The position numbers and the translations under genes are program-made. From contig NZ_JAANAT010000001.1 of the NCBI RefSeq assembly GCF_011089895.1, positions 124,001 through 188,000 of the forward strand: a stretch of 64,000 bases of DNA. Reading direction: 5' to 3'. The stretch is from Mucilaginibacter inviolabilis (GTDB lineage Bacteria; Bacteroidota; Bacteroidia; Sphingobacteriales; Sphingobacteriaceae). The first letter of the stretch is position 1; every line of letters begins with the position of its first letter. Shown one piece after another: positions 9,177-16,329 of this stretch. The notes beneath the pieces are model-generated. The model saw nothing but the letters and a program-made list of their open reading frames with translations, was not told the origin of the DNA and did no database searches.

Positions 9177-10034
9177 CATTCTATCCCGGCCACTCATATC
9201 TTGTTTTAAAGTAATGTCGGTAAATCCTTTTTTTTTGAGCATTTCAACGGTCTGATTGCCGTAATTCTCGTTGATCTCAAAAAATAACAAGCCATTTGCA
9301 GGCAATTTAGTCAGTGCAAAATCGGCAATAGTATGATAAAATAATAAGGGATCATCTTCTGGTACAAACAAAGCGCTGTGGGGTTCATGATCTGTTACAT
9401 TAGCATGCATTTGTTTTTTATCAAGAAGTGTAACATATGGAGGATTACTGACTATTAAATTGTACAAGTCAAAATTTGCCGTTTGAGCCTGCCAGTTCAA
9501 TATATCACTATGAATAAAATGAACGTCTGCTTTATTCAAGCTGGCGTTGTCACTTGCTGTTTGCAGTGCGCTTTCTGATATATCAACGGCCGAAACCCGG
9601 GCATTTGGCAGGTTCTTTTTAACACTAATGGCTATGCAGCCACTACCCGTACCAATATCAAGGATATTGCCTGTAAAATGTTTGCTGTTTTCGGCAAAAA
9701 GCCCACCGCAGGTTTCCAGTATCCATTCTACCAGTTCTTCTGTTTCGGGGCGGGGAATCAATACCGATGGATTTACTTTAAAGGGTAAGCCATAAAATTC
9801 AGTTTCACCTAAAATGTATTGTACAGGCTCGCCGGTTTGTAAGCGGGTGAGCATGGCTTTCAGTTGCTCACTTTGTTCTGTGCTTAATTCCCGCTCCGGG
9901 AAAGCTTTGATGGATGCCTTTGATAGCTTGCTTATTTCGCTGATGGCCAATAAAGCAAGGGCTTCTGTTTCCGTACTATCGTAAATATTGTTCAGCTGTT
10001 TGTAATCTTCAAAAACATCCTTTATTGTAATCAT
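9156..10034 (-). CDS. prmC: Peptide chain release factor N5-glutamine methyltransferase
   Basis: The ATG at 10034 gives 292 residues; the frame stays open further upstream but that part overlaps ribD and is not PrmC-like. PrmC methylates the glutamine of the GGQ motif in release factors RF1 and RF2, using SAM. The N-terminal helical domain covers about 1-85, and the sequence GEPVQYILGETEFYG is the conserved hinge. SAM motif I is DIGTGSGCIA at 126-135, and the glutamine-binding motif NPPY is at 197-200. It is divergent from ribD with 33 bp between starts. Confidence 0.95.
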   Translation of the reverse strand: MITIKDVFEDYKQLNNIYDSTETEALALLAISEISKLSKASIKAFPERELSTEQSEQLKAMLTRLQTGEPVQYILGETEFYGLPFKVNPSVLIPRPETEELVEWILETCGGLFAENSKHFTGNILDIGTGSGCIAISVKKNLPNARVSAVDISESALQTASDNASLNKADVHFIHSDILNWQAQTANFDLYNLIVSNPPYVTLLDKKQMHANVTDHEPHSALFVPEDDPLLFYHTIADFALTKLPANGLLFFEINENYGNQTVEMLKKKGFTDITLKQDMSGRDRMIKAATR

Positions 10035-10038
10035 GCAA

Positions 10039-10063
10039 CAAAGTAACATAAAAGCTACTTTTG
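10039..10063. promoter_or_regulatory. Back-to-back -7 boxes of prmC and ribD
   Basis: On the plus strand TACTTTTG (10056-10063) is an exact TAnnTTTG, four bases before the ribD ATG. On the minus strand TTACTTTG (10039-10046) matches at seven of eight positions, four bases before the prmC ATG. Both genes would have almost no 5' leader, and the two polymerase footprints would overlap. Confidence 0.5.
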
Positions 10064-10067
10064 CAGC

Positions 10068-11123
10068 ATGCTTAAACATGAAAAATATATGCAGCGCTGC
10101 CTGGAGCTTGCACAATTGGGTGCCGGGCAGGTAAGTCCAAACCCGATGGTTGGGGCAGTTGTTGTTCATGATGATAAAATAATAGGCGAGGGCTATCACC
10201 ACAAATATGGCGAGGCTCATGCCGAAGTGAACGCTATTGCCCAAGTGATCTCCCGTTTTGAAAATGCAGCGGAATTACTAAAGCAATCTATCATATATGT
10301 TTCGTTAGAGCCCTGTGCGCATTATGGCAAAACTCCACCCTGTGCCGATCTGATCATCAAACATCAGATACCACAAGTGGTAGTAGGCTGCCGCGATACC
10401 TTTGAACAGGTAGATGGTAAGGGGATAGCTAAGTTAAAGGCCGCCGGTATAGAAGTAATTGTAGGTGTGCTGGAAAAAGAATGTCTATGGCTTAACCGCC
10501 GTTTTTTTACACGGATACAAAAGCACCGGCCATATATTATATTAAAATGGGCGCAAACCACTGATGGCTTTTTTGCCCCTGACGATAATAGCCAACTTTG
10601 GATCACCGGTGAAGAATCACGCAGGCTGGTGCACCAATGGCGCAGTGAAGAAGACGCTATACTGGTCGGTAAAAACACAGTCGCTATTGACAACCCCAAA
10701 TTGAATGTGCGCTATTGGGAGGGTAAATCACCCAAACGGGTAGTGATTGACAGGCGACTAGAGCTTGATAAAAGTCTGAATGTATTTGATCAGTCTGTAG
10801 AAACATTCATATTTAATGAGGTTAAATTTGATGTGGACGGCAAAAATAAGTACATAGCCCTGGAAGACTTTGACCGTTATGTACCTCAGTATATTTTATA
10901 CCAGTTATACCTGCAGGATATCCAGTCGATTATTATTGAAGGTGGCGCGCGCACTTTGGAAAGTTTTATAGAAGCTGGTCTTTGGGACGAGGCCCGCGTA
11001 TTCACCGGAAAAACTGTTTTAAAAAAGGGCATAAAAGCCCCGCAAATAACCGGTATAATTGCAGAAGAATTATCATCGGGCAATGATCGTCTGCAGGTAA
11101 TATATCATCAACCAATTATATAA
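10068..11123 (+). CDS. ribD: Bifunctional riboflavin biosynthesis deaminase/reductase
   Basis: This 351-residue protein joins a cytidine-deaminase-fold domain (about 1-145) to a DHFR-like reductase domain (about 150-350). The deaminase zinc site is visible as H51-A-E53 with C83 and C92 (PCAHYGKTPPC). The enzyme performs the second and third steps of riboflavin synthesis, deaminating and then reducing the pyrimidine intermediate. The length is typical. The stop codon overlaps the ATG of the DMT transporter by one base, so the two genes form an operon. No FMN riboswitch can fit in the 33 bp upstream. Confidence 0.95.
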   Translation: MLKHEKYMQRCLELAQLGAGQVSPNPMVGAVVVHDDKIIGEGYHHKYGEAHAEVNAIAQVISRFENAAELLKQSIIYVSLEPCAHYGKTPPCADLIIKHQIPQVVVGCRDTFEQVDGKGIAKLKAAGIEVIVGVLEKECLWLNRRFFTRIQKHRPYIILKWAQTTDGFFAPDDNSQLWITGEESRRLVHQWRSEEDAILVGKNTVAIDNPKLNVRYWEGKSPKRVVIDRRLELDKSLNVFDQSVETFIFNEVKFDVDGKNKYIALEDFDRYVPQYILYQLYLQDIQSIIIEGGARTLESFIEAGLWDEARVFTGKTVLKKGIKAPQITGIIAEELSSGNDRLQVIYHQPII

Positions 11124-11995
11124 TGCTCTACGTTTTTTTAAGTATTTGCTGTAGCGTTGTAGTTTCTGTGTTATTGAAACTGGCCAAACGCTACCATATA
11201 GATGTATTTCAGGCCATCACCTGGAACTACTCTATGGCTATATTGCTTACCTGGCTATTTTTTAAACCGCAACTTTTCATTAGTTTGAGCGATGCACCGA
11301 TCTATAATTACATAGCACTCGGCATCTTATTTCCTTCGTTGTTTGTGATCATGGCTTCATCTGTACGGCTGGCAGGTATTGTACGTACTGATGTGGCGCA
11401 ACGGCTTTCATTATTCATTCCCATTTTCGCGGCGTTTTTTATATTTAATGAAGCTAAGGATACGGTAAAGATCATCGGCATTGTATTGGCTTTTATCGCT
11501 ATCATATGCTCCATACCATGGCAAAAGGCCAAACGTGATAAGGCTGCCAAAGTTTCCTGGATCTATTTACTCATTGTTTTTTTAGGTTTTGGTATCATTG
11601 ATGTGCTTTTGAAACAGATAACCAAGGTGAGCAAAGTGCCGTTCACATCGGCTATTTTTGTGATTTTCATATTGGCCTTTGTGTTATCCATGATCGGACT
11701 TATTTACCAGGTTGCTACTAAAAAAACAAAATTCTCCTGGCCACATATCCTCATTGGGTGGATACTGGGAGTAGCCAATTTTGGCAATATCCTGTTTTAT
11801 TTAAAAGCCCACCAGGCTTTGGCCAATAGTCCTTCGGCCGTATTTTCATCCATGAATATTGGTGTTATTATAGCGGGTACTTTTATAGGGATATTTGTAT
11901 TCAAAGAAAAACTAAGCACACTGAACAAAATTGGTATTGTGGTTGCCATACTGGCTATTGTGGTCATTTATTTTCCGCAGGTTTTTAATTATTAA
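11123..11995 (+). CDS. EamA/DMT superfamily membrane transporter
   Basis: This is a 290-residue, strongly hydrophobic protein with about ten membrane helices arranged as two repeats of five, the layout of the drug/metabolite transporter superfamily. It begins right at the membrane (MLYVFLSICCSVVVSVLLKLAKRY), and the C-terminal half ends in the usual EamA helix pair. Its ATG overlaps the ribD stop (TAATG). A role in flavin or precursor transport is suggested only by this coupling, and the substrate cannot be read from the sequence. EamA proteins elsewhere export amino acids, drugs or purines. Confidence 0.8.
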   Translation: MLYVFLSICCSVVVSVLLKLAKRYHIDVFQAITWNYSMAILLTWLFFKPQLFISLSDAPIYNYIALGILFPSLFVIMASSVRLAGIVRTDVAQRLSLFIPIFAAFFIFNEAKDTVKIIGIVLAFIAIICSIPWQKAKRDKAAKVSWIYLLIVFLGFGIIDVLLKQITKVSKVPFTSAIFVIFILAFVLSMIGLIYQVATKKTKFSWPHILIGWILGVANFGNILFYLKAHQALANSPSAVFSSMNIGVIIAGTFIGIFVFKEKLSTLNKIGIVVAILAIVVIYFPQVFNY

Positions 11996-11996
11996 A

Positions 11997-12030
11997 TTAC
12001 TGAATTAGTGATTTAGTGAATTTGAAATTA
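11997..12030 (+). repeat. AT-rich intergenic repeat, diverged member of the TTAGTGAAT family
   Basis: The stretch after the DMT gene contains ACTGAATTAGTGATTTAGTG, which resembles the 30-bp units at 14228-14257 and 33985-34063 but with more differences. Confidence 0.4.
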
Positions 12031-12100
12031 CTTTAACTATTGAATGAATTGTTGGTTTTTAGCTTTCTGCTTTAAGCCTTCTGCTTTCCGCTTTGAAAAA

Positions 12101-12715
12101 ATGCTTTTTGACGATACTTATAAAACTATAGAGAAACCAACTGAAGGTATATTCCGCGATCGGGGAAGTAAATTCCTGGCTTACGCTTATCCAATCAACT
12201 CGGAGAATGATATTAAGGGTATTATCGCCGGTTTAAAAGCAGAACATCCTAAAGCCAATCATCATTGCTGGGCCATGCGTTTAAGTATAGATAGGGGTGT
12301 GTTCAGGGTTAATGATGATGGAGAACCTTCCGGTACTGCCGGTCGGCCCATACTCAATACGTTGCTATCTCGTGATCTGACGAACTTGGTAGTTGTGGTC
12401 GTTCGTTATTTTGGCGGTACCTTGTTAGGAGTTCCCGGCTTAATCAACGCTTATAAGGTAGCAACAGAAGAAGCTTTGAACCAGGCAACCATTATACATA
12501 AAACAGTTAACGATATTTATACCATCACTTTTGATTATCTGCAGATGAATGATGTGATGCGTATTATTAAAGACGATAACCTTGCCATTCTTAATCAGCA
12601 ATTTGATAACGATTGCCGCATACAGGTTTCCATTCGCAAAACCCAGGTTGAGCAAACCTTATTTAAGATCAGTAAGATAAGCGGCGCTACAGCGAAATAT
12701 GACCACAGTTTGTAA
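12101..12715 (+). CDS. YigZ/IMPACT family protein
   Basis: The ATG at 12101 gives 204 residues. An upstream ATG at 12044 would add 19 residues made from an intergenic repeat and is rejected. The UPF0029/IMPACT domain is clear: DRGSKFLAYAYPI, the HHCWAMR segment, NDDGEPSGTAGRPIL, and VVVRYFGGTLLGVPGLI. A C-terminal RRM-like domain follows (about 135-204). Bacterial YigZ is poorly characterised; the eukaryotic relative IMPACT acts in translational control. It lies between the DMT and MgtE genes on the same strand but is separated from both by repeat-bearing gaps, so it is probably transcribed on its own. Confidence 0.88.
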   Translation: MLFDDTYKTIEKPTEGIFRDRGSKFLAYAYPINSENDIKGIIAGLKAEHPKANHHCWAMRLSIDRGVFRVNDDGEPSGTAGRPILNTLLSRDLTNLVVVVVRYFGGTLLGVPGLINAYKVATEEALNQATIIHKTVNDIYTITFDYLQMNDVMRIIKDDNLAILNQQFDNDCRIQVSIRKTQVEQTLFKISKISGATAKYDHSL

Positions 12716-12719
12716 GATG

Positions 12720-12789
12720 CAAGAGTCAAGAGCCAAGAATCAAGATAAAGGTGTTTTTTTCTGTCTTGACTCTTGGCTCTTGATTCTTG
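12720..12789. repeat. 26-bp near-perfect inverted repeat (CAAGAGTCAAGAGCC type)
   Basis: The left arm at 12720-12745 and right arm at 12764-12789 match at 24 of 26 positions when one is complemented, with an 18-bp spacer holding a run of T. It lies between the YigZ and mgtE genes. The low-complexity AAGAGTC/AAGAGCC wording is that of an intergenic repeat family, but it could also act as a terminator for the YigZ gene. Confidence 0.75.
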
Positions 12790-12870
12790 TCTCTGGTTTA
12801 AAAAACTGACTTTCTTTTCCTTACTCTTGGTTCTATAATTCCCGGCATAAATGACTATTTTAGTCGGAAT

Positions 12871-14226
12871 ATGCAATCTTTTGAAATCGATAAAACCGAC
12901 CTGCTCCGCATAAAAGCCGCTCTGGAAAGCGATGATGTTGAGTTAGAGAAAGTTCTGCAGGGATACCATGCCTCTGAGATTGCCATACTGTTTGAAAAAC
13001 TTCCGCAGGAAGCCAAAGAACGCATCATCAATATCCTGCCGACAGACATTGCATCGGAAGTAATTTCGGAAATGGATGAAGAGCATCATCCAGAAGAACT
13101 ATTGGTGAACCTTGATCCGGAGAAACGTACCGAGATTGTAGAAGAGCTGGATTATGACGATGCCACCGACATTATCTCGCAGTTGGATGAAGAGCAACAG
13201 CATGAGATCCTGAAGGATATTGACCAGGAGGATGCCAGCAGTATTCGGGCCTTGCTGAGTTATGAGGAAGATACGGCCGGTGGTTTGATGAACTCGGATG
13301 TTATCCGGGTAAATATCAACCTGGATAAAAAGGACGCGCTCGACGAGATCATCCATCAATCTGAAGAGATGGAGGAGTTATATACCATTTACGTAGTTGA
13401 TGATGCGGCTACGTTAAAGGGCATACTCTCTATCAAAAAGCTCATCAAGGCCAAAGCCGACGCGCGAATCAGCGATCTGGTGCAAACCTCCTTTGTATAT
13501 GTAAAGGCTGATGTTGACCAGGAAGAAGTTGCCCGTTTAATATCACAATATAACCTCACCAATATCCCGGTGGTTGATGAACACATGAAACTGCTGGGAC
13601 GCATTACGGTAGATGACATCATCGATGTAATGGAGGAAGAAAATACCGAGGACATCCTGAAAATATCGGGTGTATCTGAGGATGAAGAGTTGAGCGGTAA
13701 CTGGAAAGACGCGGTAAAAAGCCGATTGCCCTGGCTGGTCATCAATCTGGGTACGGCGTTCCTGGCGGCATCCATCATCCGTAATTTCGACTCAACGGTA
13801 GCCAAGCTTTCCATTATTTCGGCTTATATGACCATTATCGCGGGTATGGGCGGCAACGCCGCAACACAGGCCCTGGCGGTAACGGTAAGGCGTATTTCGC
13901 TGAACGATCTGAGCGATAAACAAGCCTATAATACCGTATTAAAAGAGTTTTTGGTTGGGATGATCAACGGCGCGGCCAATGGTTTGATTGTTTTTACGGT
14001 GGCTTTTTTCTATGATGCCAACCCGATGTTGGGGCTGGTATTGTTTTTAGCCATGACAGGTAACCTGATTATTGCCGGTTTAACAGGCGCGTCTATCCCG
14101 TTGATATTAAAGCGGGTAGGTATCGATCCTGCTGTGGCATCGTCTATCATTATTACAACATTTACAGATTGTATAGGCTTTTTATTACCGCTTTGGCTGG
14201 CTACAAAGCTTTTGTTGCACCACTAG
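12871..14226 (+). CDS. mgtE: Magnesium transporter MgtE
   Basis: This 451-residue protein has the MgtE order: an N-terminal superhelical acidic domain (about 1-130, rich in Glu and Asp), two CBS domains (about 130-260), a connecting helix, and five membrane helices (about 285-450). The pore region contains the GMGGNAATQALAVTVR block, which is characteristic of the family. MgtE is a dimeric Mg2+ channel gated by Mg2+ binding to the cytosolic N and CBS domains. No Mg2+-sensing leader RNA is visible in the 155 bp upstream, which is mostly taken by the inverted repeat. Confidence 0.95.
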   Translation: MQSFEIDKTDLLRIKAALESDDVELEKVLQGYHASEIAILFEKLPQEAKERIINILPTDIASEVISEMDEEHHPEELLVNLDPEKRTEIVEELDYDDATDIISQLDEEQQHEILKDIDQEDASSIRALLSYEEDTAGGLMNSDVIRVNINLDKKDALDEIIHQSEEMEELYTIYVVDDAATLKGILSIKKLIKAKADARISDLVQTSFVYVKADVDQEEVARLISQYNLTNIPVVDEHMKLLGRITVDDIIDVMEEENTEDILKISGVSEDEELSGNWKDAVKSRLPWLVINLGTAFLAASIIRNFDSTVAKLSIISAYMTIIAGMGGNAATQALAVTVRRISLNDLSDKQAYNTVLKEFLVGMINGAANGLIVFTVAFFYDANPMLGLVLFLAMTGNLIIAGLTGASIPLILKRVGIDPAVASSIIITTFTDCIGFLLPLWLATKLLLHH

Positions 14227-14227
14227 G

Positions 14228-14257
14228 ATTAATTAGTGAATTATTGAGTTAGTGAAT
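14228..14257 (-). repeat. Dispersed 30-bp AT-rich repeat, copy A
   Basis: This 30-bp stretch just after mgtE matches the complement of the tandem units at 33985-34014 and 34034-34063 at about 28 of 30 positions. It is non-coding and intergenic. Confidence 0.7.
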
Positions 14258-14392
14258 TAGTGATTTTGGAAAGTGATTGCTGGTGAGTGAGTTATTCTGA
14301 ATTACTAAGGGGAAATTAAAAATTATGGCTAAGATTCTGTAAATTCTTTAATTCTATAAATTCTGGTTCAAGACAATATTCACTAATTATTC

Positions 14393-14400
14393 TAAATTTG
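14393..14400 (+). promoter_or_regulatory. -7 promoter box of bioB
   Basis: TAAATTTG is an exact match to TAnnTTTG, 22 bases before the bioB ATG, leaving a leader of about 16 nt. Confidence 0.55.
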
Positions 14401-14422
14401 ACCCATCAAAATCATAACAGAA

Positions 14423-15427
14423 ATGACAGAGGTAAGATACAATTGGACTAAAGAAGAAATTGCTGAAATATACCATACCCCACTGCTTGACCTTGTTTAC
14501 AAGGCCGCTACCATTCACCGTGAAAATAAGGACTACTCCGAAGTGCAGATCAGCTCGCTGATCTCGATAAAAACTGGTGGCTGTTCTGAAGACTGTGCGT
14601 ATTGCCCGCAGGCAGCGCGTTACAATACCGGTGTAAACGTTCATGCCATAATGCCTAAAGACGAAGTGATTGCCGCGGCCGAAAAAGCCAAAGCCGGCGG
14701 TGCTTCGCGCTTATGTATGGGTGCTGCCTGGCGCGAGGTACGCGATAACCGCGACTTTGACAAGGTGATTGACATGGTAAAAGCGGTTAACTCCCTGGAT
14801 ATGGAAGTTTGCTGTACCCTGGGTATGCTTACCGAAAGCCAGGCGCAACGTTTGGCCGATGCAGGTCTGTACGCCTATAATCATAACCTGGATACTTCTG
14901 AGGAAGATTATAAACGTATCATCACTACCCGTACTTATGATGAGCGTTTGCAAACACTGGAGCATGTGCGTAAAGCCAAAATTACCGTATGTAGCGGTGG
15001 TATCATCGGTTTGGGCGAAACTGTAGAGGATCGTATATCGATGTTGAAAACATTATCAAACCTGCCTAAACACCCGGAATCAGTACCAATCAATGCCCTG
15101 GTACCTGTACAAGGAACACCACTGGCCGATCAGCCAAGGGTATCTGTTTGGGATATGGTGCGCATGATAGCTACTACCCGTATCATTATGCCAAAAACGG
15201 TAGTGCGCCTTTCAGCAGGCCGTACAGAAATGAGCGTTGTTGAGCAGGCTTTCTGCTTTATGGCTGGTGCAAACTCTATTTTCGCTGGCGAGAAATTGTT
15301 GACCACGCCAAATCCATCATTTGATACCGATATGGCTATGTTTGAATTGCTGGGTCTATCGCCACGCAAGGCATTTAAAAATGGCCGCCCTAATGCGGTT
15401 AAAGAAGAGGTTGAAGTAGCAGGATAA
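14423..15427 (+). CDS. bioB: Biotin synthase
   Basis: This is a radical SAM enzyme of 334 residues that inserts sulfur into dethiobiotin, the last step of biotin synthesis. The 4Fe-4S/SAM motif is C54, C58, C61 (GGCSEDCAYCPQ), and the protein keeps the YNHNLDTS, GGIIGLGE and NALVPVQGTPL blocks. The C-terminal ARG-type motif is seen in VRLSAGRTEM. No other biotin genes are nearby, so bioB stands alone here. A pair of terminators separates it from convergent yajQ. Confidence 0.97.
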   Translation: MTEVRYNWTKEEIAEIYHTPLLDLVYKAATIHRENKDYSEVQISSLISIKTGGCSEDCAYCPQAARYNTGVNVHAIMPKDEVIAAAEKAKAGGASRLCMGAAWREVRDNRDFDKVIDMVKAVNSLDMEVCCTLGMLTESQAQRLADAGLYAYNHNLDTSEEDYKRIITTRTYDERLQTLEHVRKAKITVCSGGIIGLGETVEDRISMLKTLSNLPKHPESVPINALVPVQGTPLADQPRVSVWDMVRMIATTRIIMPKTVVRLSAGRTEMSVVEQAFCFMAGANSIFAGEKLLTTPNPSFDTDMAMFELLGLSPRKAFKNGRPNAVKEEVEVAG

Positions 15428-15444
15428 TCCTGATTCAAAATAAA

Positions 15445-15508
15445 AGAGACATGTACTGTGTCTCTACGTTATAATTTTTTGTAGAGACGCATCACATGCG
15501 TCTCTTTT
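15445..15508. terminator. Tail-to-tail terminators between bioB and yajQ
   Basis: The hairpin AGAGACGCAT/ATGCGTCTCT (15483-15505, loop CAC) is followed by TTTT and ends bioB. The hairpin AGAGAC/GTCTCT (15445-15465), read on the minus strand, is followed by a T-rich run and ends yajQ. The two share the AGAGAC core. Confidence 0.75.
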
Positions 15509-15528
15509 CGTTTAATGTAATGACCAAA

Positions 15529-16020
15529 TTAATCCCTCATATTAATATACTGCAACGGTTGACCGAAGTTTTCGCCACGGCACAGACTGATCACCGCTTG
15601 CAGATCATCAATTTTTTTGCCTTGTACACGCACCTGGTCGTCCATGATAGATGCCTGAACTTTAAGACCACTGTCTTTGATCTTTTTAACGATCTTTTTA
15701 GCAGCCTCTTTATCAATGCCTTCCTTAACTTTAATTTCTTTACGTATCATATTGCCCGATGCGTATTGTTCTTTACCAAAATCCAAAGCGTTAGAGTCCA
15801 GGTGTTGTTTTACCATACGGCTGATGATAGAATCCTGGATGGCTTTTAAGCGCATATCATTTTCGGTAACGATAGTGATTTCGTTGGTTTTTTTATCCAG
15901 GTCGATAGTGCTTTTTGAATCGTTAAAATCATAACGGTTCAAAATTTCCTTTTTTGCGGTATTGATAGCGTTATCAAGCGTTTGTCCGTCTATCTTGCTT
16001 ACTATATCAAATGTGGGCAT
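15529..16020 (-). CDS. yajQ: YajQ family cyclic-di-GMP-binding protein
   Basis: This 163-residue protein starts MPTFDIVSKIDGQTLDNAIN and contains the YajQ signature NRYDFNDSKSTI. The rest of the two-lobed RRM-like fold is conserved (GKEQYASGNMIRKEIKVKEG, and VRVQGKKIDDLQAVI near the end). YajQ proteins bind nucleic acid or nucleotides, and one from Xanthomonas binds c-di-GMP and works with a transcription factor. Whether this one binds c-di-GMP is unknown. It stands alone, convergent with bioB. Confidence 0.93.
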   Translation of the reverse strand: MPTFDIVSKIDGQTLDNAINTAKKEILNRYDFNDSKSTIDLDKKTNEITIVTENDMRLKAIQDSIISRMVKQHLDSNALDFGKEQYASGNMIRKEIKVKEGIDKEAAKKIVKKIKDSGLKVQASIMDDQVRVQGKKIDDLQAVISLCRGENFGQPLQYINMRD

Positions 16021-16080
16021 AAGTAAATGGTTTTATAAATGTTCACAAAACTAAGGTATTGGAAACATAGTTCATAGTAT

Positions 16081-16219
16081 ATAGTTCATAGATGATAGTT
16101 CATCGTGTAAGCTTGATTATGGTTGATAAAATATAGTTCATGCCTTAGAGTTTATTGAATATATCAATCTTTATAATTAATATACAGCCATAAACTACTA
16201 TCTATCATCTATGAACTAT
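16081..16219. repeat. Inverted repeat of ATAGTTCATAGATGATAG
   Basis: An 18-bp arm at 16081-16098 is repeated exactly in inverse orientation at 16202-16219. Further degenerate ATAGTTCAT words stand on both sides. It fills most of the 309-bp gap between yajQ and ppk1, which holds no gene that I can see. Confidence 0.8.
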
Positions 16220-16329
16220 GACCCATGAACTTCGTGTGAATAAAAACTCGTTAAATACTAATGAGTTAATATTAAGTTAACAAATAAATAAGCAGTTTTG
16301 TAAAAGTGAGCCCCGGCGGGGCAATTTAT

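Noticed and set aside
10035..10067. FMN riboswitch for ribD
   Set aside because: Only 33 bp separate ribD from divergent prmC, which is far too short.
10035..10244. A 70-codon N-terminal extension of PrmC with hydrophobic segments
   Set aside because: It overlaps the divergent ribD start and promoter, and the PrmC family begins at the ATG at 10034 (MITIKDVFEDY).
12044..12100. Upstream start for the YigZ/IMPACT protein
   Set aside because: The added residues are encoded by a repetitive AGCTTTCTGC-type intergenic sequence, and the conserved domain starts right after the ATG at 12101.
12790..12870. Mg2+-sensing riboswitch in front of mgtE
   Set aside because: The leader is too short and is mostly occupied by the inverted repeat; no M-box-like helices are visible.
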